Shown here piece by piece: positions 12,020 to 22,385 of a DNA stretch of 64,000 nt; positions within the stretch are counted from its first letter, which is position 1, and the number at the start of each line of letters is the position of its first letter. The notes under the pieces are model-generated. The model searched no databases. It was not told where the DNA came from and saw only the letters and a list, made by a program, of their open reading frames with translations. A program made the position numbers and the translations under genes. Where the stretch lies: positions 12,472,894-12,536,893 of the forward strand of contig NC_056002.1 of the NCBI RefSeq assembly GCF_018446385.1, given 5' to 3'. The stretch comes from Zingiber officinale. Taxonomy: Eukaryota > Streptophyta > Magnoliopsida > Zingiberales > Zingiberaceae.

Positions 12020-12207
12020 CTGAATTGTAAATTGGAGGAGTTGAGGCATATGTTTTGTATGAAGTACATAAATAGGTTTGTAAGACAAACAGTTGTTAAA
12101 AGTGATGTTTGTGTTATATACGTTTATGGAGTATTTAGTTTGTGTTACAGTTTTATGGTAGGTATGAGAAGTGTAAACCATCACCTGCAAGGCAGAAATA
12201 ATACTTC
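12020..12207. other. MULE spacer between transposase and gypsy insertion
   Basis: This is short AT-rich DNA, probably the transposase 3' UTR. The target duplication ACACC at 12208-12212 ends it. Confidence 0.4.
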
Positions 12208-12212
12208 ACACC

Positions 12213-12820
12213 TGATCCGGCGGTAAGAATGGGGGACCCACAGATGGGGTCCCGTCCGAGCGGAACCAGAGATTACCCAGCCAAAGGTTTGGGTTTCCGA
12301 CGCCAAAGCAGAAGAACCGGAGCCGAATGGCCGAGCGGAGGTGTCCGCTCGGCCGGAATCATGGCGAGGGAACAGTGGTTAACCGAGCGGCCTATTCAAT
12401 CGGCTCGGGATATGATATGTCAGCAAAGGCATGATGATTAGACTGTATGCAAGATGGCATTATTAAAGGCCCCACCATCACGTCACGGACAGGTTGATAC
12501 AGTAGCAGTATGGTCTTATGGATGCCCTTTTGACAGGCCCACACCTAGGCATGGTCGAAAGCAGGTGATCGCTTCGATTGGTGTGCCCAGGCGCCTTCGA
12601 GAGGTCTATATAAGGCCTCCATTTCTTCAACCGGAGGTACACAAGTCTACATTTTCTAAGCCACTTTCTTATTCCTTCGCCTAACTTGAGCGTCGGAGGG
12701 TCGTCGCCGGGACACCCCCCCCCCCGGCTCGATTTTGTTGCAGGTTCACCGGAGCACTCGAGGATACAGCAGGGAGCGCCACATCTCCAGCGTCCATTGA
12801 TCCTAGTTCGGACAGGATCA
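12213..12820 (+). repeat. gypsy 5' LTR, 608 bp
   Basis: TG...CA ends; TATA box TATATAA at 12607-12613, so transcription should start near 12640. A C-run of about 13 bases at 12715-12725 differs in length from the 3' LTR. Confidence 0.93.
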
Positions 12821-12821
12821 A

Positions 12822-12840
12822 TTTGGCGCCGTCTGTGGGA
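12822..12840 (+). promoter_or_regulatory. gypsy primer-binding site
   Basis: TTTGGCGCCGTCTGTGGGA follows the LTR directly. TGGCGCC is the 3'-end complement typical of plant gypsy priming tRNAs. I cannot name the tRNA with confidence. Confidence 0.7.
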
Positions 12841-12865
12841 ACGCACCTGCATCCGAGCAGAGGCA

Positions 12866-13870
12866 ATGGACGAGACTGGAAGACTACATACCGTGGCACT
12901 CTCACAAGAAGAGTTTGATGCTATAGTCGAGGCGAGGGCAGCCAAGACAGTGACGCAGCAAAAGGAGAAAGCACAGGCTGAGCGAGCGCAACAGCAAACA
13001 ACCTCGGCTTCAGCAGGCCGGGCGGAATATGTTTCAACAGGAGGGTTCCCTCAGGCACTCTTCCGTACTCCCCCAGAAATCGCGCCCGCTCACGAGGAGC
13101 AAGGATCTTCATCCGATGAGCCTCCCGTTCGGGATCATAGGAAGGGCAAAGCTCCCCGAGCGAACGCACCACCCGAGCAGGTTCACCGACAGTTCTCTGA
13201 AGCCATACATCGGGATCCGTTACCAAAAAACTATACACCACCGTCGATCGGAGCTTACAATGGGACGACCGACCCCGACGACCATTTGGGGAAGTTCGAC
13301 AGCATCGCCACCTTGCATCAGTACTCCGATGGCGTAAAGTGCCGGGTATTTCTCACCACTCTATCGGAATCTACACATAGGTGGTTTCGGAGGCTGCCGG
13401 ACGGCTCTATCACTAGTTTCCAGGAGTTCAGAAAGGCATTTCTTCATCACTTTGCGAGCAGCCGACGTTATCAAAGGACAAGCGTCAGCCTGTTCACCAT
13501 CAAACAAGAACCAAGAGAATCTCTCCGGGCGTATATACAGCGATTTAATCAGGTAGCGATGGACATCCCCACAGCCACCTCGGAGACAATGGTAAACGCC
13601 TTCACGCAAGGTCTCGCGGAAGGGGACTTCTTCCGTGCGCTCATTCGCAAACCGCCAAGAGACTACGACCACATGCTACACCGGGCGAATGAGTATATAA
13701 ATGTGGAAGAGGCGGAGGCTGCCCGGCGGAAGGGAACTCATGCCGAACGTCCGGCCCATGCCGAACGTCCGGCCCATGCCGAACGGAAGCAGCCCGCTGC
13801 CCATCAGCCACCAAGAGGACCAAGAGTTGAGGCATCCTGGGCACATCATGCGAAGTCCCCGGTGGTTTAA
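12866..13870 (+). CDS. gypsy gag (capsid)
   Basis: The start is the first ATG after the PBS (MDETGRLHTVALSQEEF); the frame is open further upstream but that lies in LTR and PBS. The retrotransposon gag domain is about residues 110-230 (HRWFRRLPDGSITSFQEF, then SLFTIKQEPRESLRAYIQRFNQV). Near the C-terminus a 6-residue repeat HAERPA occurs in tandem (13738-13790). The frame stops at TAA 13868-13870, and the same frame reopens after it, so a readthrough stop or a recent nonsense change are both possible. Gag packages the RNA in virus-like particles. Confidence 0.8.
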   Translation: MDETGRLHTVALSQEEFDAIVEARAAKTVTQQKEKAQAERAQQQTTSASAGRAEYVSTGGFPQALFRTPPEIAPAHEEQGSSSDEPPVRDHRKGKAPRANAPPEQVHRQFSEAIHRDPLPKNYTPPSIGAYNGTTDPDDHLGKFDSIATLHQYSDGVKCRVFLTTLSESTHRWFRRLPDGSITSFQEFRKAFLHHFASSRRYQRTSVSLFTIKQEPRESLRAYIQRFNQVAMDIPTATSETMVNAFTQGLAEGDFFRALIRKPPRDYDHMLHRANEYINVEEAEAARRKGTHAERPAHAERPAHAERKQPAAHQPPRGPRVEASWAHHAKSPVV

Positions 13871-13894
13871 GAGGTAGCGGCCGAGCGGTCAAAG

Positions 13895-14700
13895 ATGAAG
13901 AAAAAGAGGGTATGGACCCCAATGTTTTGCTCTTTCCATAATAATGACTCCCACAACACCCGCGACTGTCGGGGCCTGCCTTCAATCACCCATCCCGTAC
14001 GACGGAGTGGCCCTCGTCGATCGCCTTCACCCGGCCGCCGACAGCGGCATCAAGAGCGTTTCCCTCCAAGGCATGAAGATCGCTCTCGAAGGTCCAATGA
14101 GCGACCTAGGCAGTCCGCTCGGGAAGAGGAGAACAGAAACAACACCTCCCGGGGAGAAATCAATATTATTGCGGGTGGGCCGACCGGAGGAGATTCACAC
14201 AGGGCGAGAAAGGCAAGCGCCCGACAGCTCAGAATCCATGAGGTGGGTTGCAGCCAAGAAAAGGCGAGCGGACCCGAGATCAGTTTCGGGCCCAAGGATC
14301 TTGAGGGAGTTGAAGTGCCGCATGAGGATGCCCTTATCATCAAAGCGGTGATAGCCAACTACACCATCCACCGTATCTTCATTGACACTGGCAGCTCGGT
14401 CAACATCATCTTCAGAAAGGCTTTTGATCAACTACAAATCGATCAAGCCGAGCTGCTGCCCATGACAACCCCCCTCTACGGGTTTACGGGCAATGAGGTT
14501 CTTCCGGTCGGACAGGTAAGACTGGCTATCTCCTTAGGGGAAGAACCGCTCCGGAGAACGAGGACAACAAACTTTGTGGTGGTCGACTCCCCTTCATCCT
14601 ACAACGTGATACTGGGGCGACCGGCGTTAAGCGAATTCCGAGCTGCTGTGTCAGAAGATCAAATTCCCGGTCGAGGACAAAATCGGTGAAGTATGAGGAG
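13895..14700 (+). pseudogene. gypsy gag C-terminus and aspartic protease
   Basis: In frame with gag after its stop. A Cys/His stretch (MFCSFHNNDSHNTRDC) resembles a degenerate knuckle. The protease motif IDTGSSVNIIF is at about 14380-14415, with NVILGRPALSEF near 14600-14640. Soon after, at about 14650, the frame shifts: family-like sequence continues in another frame and quickly meets stops. The protease would process the polyprotein. Confidence 0.8.
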
Positions 14701-17700
14701 ATCGGTTAGCCGCTCGGAAATGCTATGTGGAAATGGTCCCAGCCGAATCCAGCGCAGCGTGAAAGGCTCCACGGATCGAGGTACACTCCATAACCGAGAA
14801 ACCTCCTGCTTTAATTTATGATGAAAAGGAGGAGGTTCAGATCCATCCGAGCCGATCGGAGGCTACAACCTTTATTGCCGCCGACCTGGAGGACGAACAG
14901 AAAGAAGAAGTGGTCAAATGCCTCCAGATGAATCATGACGTCTTCGCTTGGTCGACGCATGAGCTGCCCGGTGTCTCCCCTAGCATAGCCCAACATAAGC
15001 TTCACGTCCGGCCGGACGCTCGGCCAGTAAAACAAAGGAGAAGAGATTTCAGCGCCGAGCAGAATATTATCATTCGAGCGGAGGTAGAAAGACTCTTAGA
15101 GGCCGGCCACATACGGGAGGTTCAATTCCCAAGCTGGTTAGCAAATGTGGTGCTCGTCTCCAAGCCGGGCAACAAATGGAGGGTGTGCATCGACTTCAGA
15201 GATCTGAACAAAGCTTGCCCGAAGGATTTCTACCCTCTGCCCCGAATCGACCAGCTCGTAGATTCTACAGTCGGATGCGAGCTTATATGTATGCTGGACG
15301 CCTACCAAGGCTATCATCAAGTGCCGCTCGCCCCGGAGGATCAGGAAAAAGTTAGCTTCGTTACACCGGACGGGACGTATTGCTATACGGTGATGCCGTT
15401 CGGACTGAAGAATGCTGGAGCAACATATCAAAGATTGATGAATAGGGTCTTCCGCGAGCAAATCGGACACAACCTGGAGGTCTATGTAGATGACATCCTC
15501 ATCAAATCCTTCCGAGCGGCCACTTTATGCAAAGATATGGAAGAAACCTTCCGTACACTCAGAAAATATGGGGTCAAGCTAAATCCTCATAAGTGTTTGT
15601 TCGGCGCCAAAGGAGGACGTTTCTTGGGCTATATTGTGACCGAACGGGGTATTGAAGCTAATCCTAGCAAGGTGAAGGCTCTTCAGGACATGCCACCGCC
15701 CAGAAACATGAGGGAAGTACAGAGGCTGACCGGTCGGATTACAGCGCTATCACGCTTCATCTCCAAGACTGCCGACTGGAGCCTTCCGTTCTTCAAAGTC
15801 TTCCGCAAAGCTACAAAGTTCCAATGGAATGAAGACTGCGATCGGGCCTTTGAAGAACTGAAGACGTACTTAAACTCCCTACCTGTGCTGGCCAAGCCAG
15901 CTGTCGGCGAATCGTTGCACATTTATTTATCCTCAACCGAGCAGGCAGTGGGATCAGCGTTAGTCCGGTCGGGAGGTGAGGAGCAACCTGTATATTTCCT
16001 TAGTCATATCTTGAAAGATGTTGAAACCCGCTACACCGGACTCGAGAAGTTGGCCTTTGCTCTGATCCTGGCCGCTCGGAGACTTCGTCCTTATTTCCTG
16101 GCGCACACGATTATCGTCCAGACCAATAGCCCGTTGGGACGAGTGCTTTTTCCAGACGGCTCATCAAATGGACAACCGAGCTAAGCGAATTTGATATCCA
16201 ATATCAACCTCGCTCGGCTATCAAGGCATAAGCCTTAGCCGATTTTGTGACGGAGGTGCAGGACCCGGAACCCGAAGCTGTGTGGAAAGTGTTCGTGGAT
16301 GGATCGTCCACTAGACACGGGAGCGGAATTGGCATAGTTTTGCTGTCCCCACAAGGAGAGCGGATGCAGCTCTCCGTCCGGCTAGATTACCGAGCGACCA
16401 ACAACGAAGCAGAATATTATTGCTGGATTGCAGGCCGCTCGGCACGTTGGAGCCGTCCGGGTCATCCTCTATTCAGATTCCCAGTTGGCTGCTCAGCAAA
16501 TCTCGGGGATTTTCGAGATAAATAGTACAAGGCTCAAGCTCTACGTGGAGGCTATTGAAAAACTTAAGCTCAACTTTAGGGAGGTGATTATTCAAAAGAT
16601 CCCCCGGGCGGAGAATCAAGTGGCGGATGAATTGGCCAAGCTGGCAAGCGCGTTATCCCCGGTCGGCTCTCAGAAGCCGATCGAGCAAGTATCTTTAGTA
16701 GCACATGTCGATCGGATGGAGGGCATCACATACCCGAGCGACTGGAGGACAACTATTGTGGAGTTTTTGCGCTCGGGAGCTACCCCCTCCGACCGGGAAG
16801 GAGCTCATTTACTGAAGAGAAGGGCTAGTCGGTTCACCCTCGTAGGAGATCAACTCTACAAGAAGGCCTTCTCCTGTCCGCTCCTAAAATGCGTCAGCTG
16901 GGAAGATGCCGAGTACATCCTTCGAGAAGTGCACCAAGGTTCGTGCGGTGGACATCCAGGCGGACGGTCGTTAACCAGGAAGATTTTGCTAGCCGGGTAT
17001 TTTTGGCCAACACTTCAAAAGGATGCTGCCCGGACCGTTGCAAATTGTCTATCCTGTCAGAAGTATCACAGCATGTCCCACCGACCGGCAGATGAGATGA
17101 AAGCATCAACTGTGGCCTGCCCGTTCGACCAATGGGGGATGGACATCGTGGGACCCTTTCGGGCAGCGGAAGTTCTTATTGGTGGCGGTCGACTACTTCT
17201 CAAAATGGGTAGAAGCTGAGCCACTTGCAAAAATATCCGAGCAGATGGTTAAAAAGTTCATATGGCAAAATATCATCTGCCGCTTTGGCATCCCAAGACG
17301 ACTCGTGTCCGACAACGGACGTCAATTCACTCGGAAGCTGCTCGGGAAGTGGTGCGAAAGTTATGGCATCGAGCAGCACTTCACATCGGTGGCATACCCC
17401 CAGAATAACGGTCAAGCCGAGGTAACCAACCGAGAGATTCTCAGAATTTTACGGGCTCGGCTCGACCATGAAGGAGGCAGCTGGGTAGACGAGCTGCCGG
17501 GCATCCTATGGGCTCTCCGCACGACACCAAAGGAGGGAACGAGCGTCACTCCATTTCACTTGGTATATGGAGGCGAAGCAGTCATCCCGATTGAAGTTAG
17601 GGTGGAGTCCGTTCGGGTACAAAATTATGATGAAGATAACGCCGAACGGAGGAGCATGGAGCTAGACTTGGTCGAAGAGGAAAGAGCTAAAGCGTCCGTC

Positions 17701-17958
17701 CGGCTGATGACGTACCGGCAACGTATGAAACAGAACTACAACCGGCGCGTGATCCCCAGAGCCTTTCAAGTAGGCCACCTAGTTTGGAAGAAAGTCAAGC
17801 CGGTCGGAGATGTCGGCAAGTTGGAAGCTCCCTAGGCAGGACCCTTTGAAGTGGTCGAGAAGCTCCGTTCGGGCGCTTATTACCTCAAGGATGCGGAAGG
17901 TCGGATGCTGGATCGGCCATGGAGTGCAAATCACCTTCAGCCATATAGAGCTGGGTGA
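14700..17958 (+). pseudogene. gypsy pol: RT, RNase H, second RNase H, integrase, broken
   Basis: RT spans about 14910-15700, with VCIDFRDLNKACPKD, the catalytic LDAYQGYHQV and the YVDD box (about 15484-15495). RNase H follows to about 16150. A second, archaeal-type RNase H starts with FVDGSSTRHGSGIG at about 16290 and has SDSQLAAQQISG near 16475. Integrase has an HHCC zinc-binding region (HQGSCGGH ... CLSCQKYH, about 16930-17070), then Asp in VAVDYFSKWVE, Asp in VSDNGRQF and Glu in NNGQAEVTNRE. Frameshifts lie near 16150, 16425 and 17165. Nonsense codons include TAA at about 16229 and TAG at 17833-17835. The natural end is TGA 17956-17958. Confidence 0.88.
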
Positions 17959-18235
17959 GAGGTGCGCTTTTGCTCTATTTTGTGTAAATTCAAAATAGCT
18001 GTACTCCTTTTATCGCAGGAGACAAATTATTCCCAAGGCATTCTGTGTTCATAGCCGAACGGTTGGTTATCCGAAGGCCCCATGCCGTTCGGCCGGAGGT
18101 AAATTATCGGAGCCAAGCGCTCGACGACGAAGGCCCCGAGCTGCTCAGCCGGAGGTATATTGTACGAGCCAAAGGCTCAATTCCGAAGACCCTGTGCCGT
18201 TTGGCCAGGTAAACGTTGTCCAAATTAGGCTTAAA

Positions 18236-18595
18236 AGCCCGACGAGCTCCGTCGTTAAAGATCGAGAGCCGCGCCGACCGGCTATAAATATCCGCGCCGA
18301 CAAGCTCCGTCGTTAAAGATCGAGAGTCGCGCCGACCGGCTATAAATATCCGCGCCGACGAGCTCGTCGTTAAAGATCGAGAGCCGCGCCGACCGGCTAT
18401 AAATATCCGCGCCAACGAGCTCCGTCGTTAAAGATCGAGAGCCGCGCCGACCGGCTATAAATATCCGCGCCGACAAGATCCGTCGTTAAAAATCGAGAGA
18501 CGAGCCGGCGTCTATAAAAACCGAGCGGAAAACCGACGAGCACCATCGTTAAAAATCGAGAGTCGGTCTGGCGACTATAAATACCCCGGGCGGAC
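18236..18595 (+). repeat. 58-bp tandem repeat, six units, each with a TATA-like box
   Basis: Four near-identical units and two diverged ones, each of the form CGACGAGCTCCGTCGTTAAA, GATCGAGAG, CGCGCCGACCGG, CTATAAATA, TCCGCGC. The TATAAATA is kept on the plus strand in the good units, with CTATAAAAA or CTATAAATA in the diverged ones. It lies between pol and the antisense ORF. Tandem arrays at this place are common in Tat elements. Whether the TATA boxes are used is unknown. Confidence 0.9.
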
Positions 18596-18967
18596 GAACG
18601 AATATCAAAGAATAAGAAACCGCAGAAACCACAAGTATTAAAACATTTAGGCCCGCTCGGGCGTTGGTCCTTCGATACTTGGCGTTTGTTGACTTCACAC
18701 AGGCTAGATACGTGCAGAGCGAGTAGGTCCTCCCGCTCGGACTTTGTTTAATGGGTTAAGCTGATCGGCCGTGTGACGGAGAACACTTAGAGCATGACTG
18801 ACTCTAAGCATAAGCGTTAAGCAAACAGAAGAATATTATGGATAATGATCAGGAAGACGCAAGTAAAGACATAATTGCATTAAAGGGAAAGCATGCCGGA
18901 CGACAAGTACAAAAAGTTGCGCTGGGCGTAAGAAACGCAAAAACAAGATAGAGACGAGGAACACTCT

Positions 18968-20975
18968 TCACTCGGGGTCTTCGAAGTTGAAGAAACCGTC
19001 CGGAATGTCGTCTGTCATGGCCGCCAGATCGGAGGCGGGAATGTGCATTCCTGTAGGAAGGTGGCCACCCTTCTTCAAGTAGGCCATAGTGACCTTAACG
19101 GCCTTGGCAAAGGTTGAAGAGACGCTGTCGCCAAATTTCGTGCCGAACCTCTCCGAGCGGAGGTAATCTTGACGTGCAGCAGCCAGACGACTCGGCTCCC
19201 CTTCCTTGTACTTTCTGAGCGCCGCCCGGGAGGCAATTAGTGAATCTTGAAGAACTTTCTAGTCCACCTCCGCTTTAGTGCGTTCAGCTGAGCGCCCATC
19301 CCGTTCGGTAGTTAGTTGGGCTTCCAGCTCCTTAGATCGCTGATCTAGGGCTCGGACTTCAACTTTCATCTTGTCCAGATTAGCGATCGCCCGCTTCTTC
19401 CGGCTACTGGCGCGCTTCACGTCTTCGTCACGTTTCTTCACCAAGCTTTCAAGTCGAGCCACCTCTGTAGGCCTCGCGGGCTTGTTTCTCCCGCTCGGCC
19501 GATGGACCCCCCGAGACTTGGAGCTTTTCCATAAGATCCTCCAGCTCGGCCAGCCGATGGCTAGTGGCGATTTGCTCAGCCCAATGCTGTAAGGGAAATA
19601 ATAAAATCAGGAACCGAACAGTAGCATGACACAGGAAGAAAAATGAACCTACCTGAGTGGCCTGCTGCATGTGGTTATCCGAGTTGCTTGGCGTCATGAG
19701 GGCCACCCGAATCTGGGCGTCCTCGAAAGTTTGGCGAGCGCACCCGTCAAGGTTATTCATGAACGGGGCTTGATGGCCGATCGGCAGACAATAAATATTC
19801 CTCCGACGGAATCGAAGGGTAGTCTTGATGGTCGGGTGGTCGGCCGGCACTGCGTCACCTGCCCGAGGACTCCCTATGGTTGAAGTTTCGCCCAACCGTC
19901 ATAGCGACGAGTCCGTGGAGGAGAGCCGAGGGTTGTGCGGTGGGCGAGGCCACGGGGTCCTCTGCGAGGCGTGCGATCCGGTGAAGCGATCTCGATCGGC
20001 GCTGCGGTTCGCCCTCAGGGGTCGGCTGGACTCTCTTGACGTTTCGGGAACTTCCGTGGTGAATCCGGCACTGGGGACTCCAGCTCGGTGGAGCGGAGGA
20101 AGCAGGATCCGCCTCAACCTCCGTTGAGGCGGGTTGGGTAACTTCTGTTTCGGGGCAGACCTGCATCTGCCGGGCGGTAGGGATAAGACCCCGCTCGGCG
20201 AGTTCTTTTTGGTAGCCGCCTCAATTTCCACGGCCTTCAATCTCGGATGCTCTGTTGCCCTAAACAAGTCTAGAAGAAATTAAAATTTAGACAAAAAGGA
20301 AGGCTTACATACAAGATTAGGGTGCAATTTCAAGTCGTAAAAGAAGATAAGAACACAAAGTTGATAATCGATTTTTGTATTTTTCTTTGGAGACGGAAGC
20401 AAGCAATTGAACTTATTAACATATTACTTTTTGATCTTCACCCACAAGGTGTATGCCATTTGGTTCGGAATCTGGCCGCTCGGAAGTCGTATATAGAAGA
20501 AGAACTCCCTCCAGTGCTTGTTGGAGGTCGGCATGTTCTCAAAAAATTTGAAGCCTATTCTACTTTGGAAAATAAAAGTACCCAACTCGGATTGTTTGGG
20601 GTAGAAGAAGTAGTGGAATATTTTGGGGTCAAGTGGGATACTGTGCAGCTTAAAGAGGACGACAACCCCGCTCAGTAGCCTAAAGGAATTCGGCACAAGT
20701 TGGCCGAGCGGGATGCGGAAATAATTACAAACTTCCAAAATAAATGGATGAGTAGGAAATCTAAGGCCGTCCTGGAATTGGTCCAGAAAAAAACAAATAG
20801 TACCGATCGGCGGGTTATGGGGCCGGTCGATCGGGCCGGCTACAACTATTTCATGGTCGTGCGGGATCCCGTAGGTCCTAACAACGCGTCGGGCGCGCTC
20901 CTCATCTAACCTACTCTCCATACTCATATACCACGGACCGTGAACCTCGGTAGCGGGGGCAGAAGTGCTCGCCAT
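18968..20975 (-). pseudogene. gypsy antisense ORF (Transposase_28-like, with coiled coil)
   Basis: It starts at 20975 (MASTSAPATEVHG). The first exon has GTICFFLDQFQDGLRFPTHP and FILEVCNYFRIPLGQLVPNS, as in the 'putative gypsy type transposon' domain (PF04195). Downstream on the minus strand come a basic and proline-rich stretch (20267-19899) and a coiled-coil segment rich in Lys/Glu/Arg (19462-19259). An intron with a GTAGGT donor and a TTACAG acceptor is seen at about 19653-19588. It ends DDIPDGFFNFEDPE-stop at 18968. Frame changes near 19470 and a stop at 19259 suggest decay, though exons could be mis-read. Antisense ORFs of this kind are known in the 3' region of Tat elements; the function is unknown. 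Confidence 0.72.
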
Positions 20976-21591
20976 GACTAAAGAAGGGAAGGAAGCCTAG
21001 CAATACTCGGAAACAAGGGGACGAGAGAAGAGAAGAAGCTTACTGAGGGAAGATCAAAGGAAAGAAGCCCAGGAACTCGAAAACCACCAGAAAGCAAGCA
21101 CGGGGAATCGCCGGAGTAAGCTAGCAGCAGGCAGCTTCGACAGAGGACGCGCGATGAAACAGAGAGTGCGGCGTGAAGGCCAGAACGAGGGCTTTATACA
21201 AACGAGACCGCTCAGCCTCGTCCGTCGGATGAAGGGCACAAGAGACGAGGTCATCATCTAGCCGTTCATTTCAAAACAAAGGGCGTCCCATCGTACGGAG
21301 CGTCACCGCCACTAGAGACAAGCCACGTGGCGCTCTGTCACCAAGCGTAATTAATGCGCCCATACCGCGCATGCTTCGGCTTAATGAAAAAGACTTGCGT
21401 GATTTTCAAGAGGATTTAGACAAGCAAACATCCACGTTGGGCGCCAAGGCATACAAAGCGAAGAGCCGAGTGGATAAATTTGGCATGAGGGCCGAACGGC
21501 TCAAGGGATATCAGCAGCAGCGATAAGGCGACGACCGCCCGCTCGGACACACAGTCCAGTCAGTCGAACTCACTGCCTCCTTCGACTAGAC

Positions 21592-21607
21592 TTGAAGAGG
21601 AGGCAAG
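21592..21607 (+). promoter_or_regulatory. gypsy polypurine tract
   Basis: GAAGAGGAGGCAAG sits directly before the 3' LTR, the normal place for plus-strand priming. Confidence 0.75.
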
Positions 21608-22212
21608 TGATCCGGCGGTAAGAATGGGGGACCCACAGATGGGGTTCCGTCTGAGCGGAACCAGAGATTACCCAGCCAAAGGTTTGGGTTTCCGACGCCA
21701 AAGCAGAAGAACCGGAGCCGAATGGCCGAGCGGAGGTGTCCGCTCGGCCGGAATCGTGGCGAGGGAACAGTGGTTAGCCGAGCGGCCTATTCGATCGGCT
21801 CGGGATATGATATGTCAGCAAAGGCATGATGATTAGACTGTACGCAAGATGACATTATTAAAGGCCCCACCATCACGTCACGGACAGGTTGATACAGTAG
21901 CAGTATGGTCTTATGGATGCCCTTCTGACAGGCCCACACCTAGGCATGGTCGAAAGCAGGTGATCGCTTCGATTGGTGTGCCCAGGCTCCTTCGAGAGGT
22001 CTATATAAGACCTCCATTTCTTCAACCGGAGGTACACAAGTCTACATTTTCTAAGCCACTTTCTTATTCCTTCGCCTAACTTGAGCGTCGGAGGGCCGTC
22101 GCCGGGACACCCCCCCCGGCTCGGTTTTGTTGCAGGTTCGTCGGAGCACTCGAGGATACAGCAGGGAGCGCCACATCCCTAGCGTCCATTGATCCTGGTT
22201 CGGACAGGATCA
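21608..22212 (+). repeat. gypsy 3' LTR, 605 bp
   Basis: It is collinear with 12213-12820, with the TATA box at 22002-22008. It is followed by the target duplication ACACC (22213-22217) and then MULE sequence. Confidence 0.93.
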
Positions 22213-22385
22213 ACACCATATCTCCATTGTGTCAAATAAAAATGCGATACATTTCAATTCAACAAGAAGTGGTTCGTAATTTCAAAGTCACATTAATATG
22301 TAGTGAAATATAGATGTGTTAAAACATGCACAAAGGGAGTGTAGTAATCCTTGCAAAATAAGATACAGCAGTTCTAGGTCATTGA

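Larger units (their letters stand above)
12213..22212 (+). mobile_element. Ty3/gypsy retrotransposon, Tat type, complete, 10,000 bp
   Basis: Two LTRs (12213-12820 and 21608-22212) both run from TGATCCGGCGG to GGACAGGATCA. The 5-bp target duplication ACACC flanks it at 12208-12212 and 22213-22217. The internal order is PBS, gag, protease, RT, RNase H, a second (archaeal-type) RNase H, and integrase, then a 3.6-kb 3' region with a TATA-bearing tandem array and an antisense ORF. The double RNase H and the antisense ORF point to the Tat lineage. By eye the LTRs differ at about 18 of 605 sites, mostly transitions. Pol carries several frameshifts and stops, so this copy is not autonomous. It is inserted in the MULE. 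Confidence 0.93.

Noticed and set aside
12478-12945. Minus-strand ORF overlapping the gypsy 5' LTR and gag start
   Set aside because: Shadow of LTR and gag; no family resemblance.
18104-18476. Minus-strand ORFs over the gypsy tandem array
   Set aside because: Open only because the 58-bp units are Arg/Ser-rich when translated; no domain, TATA boxes on the other strand.
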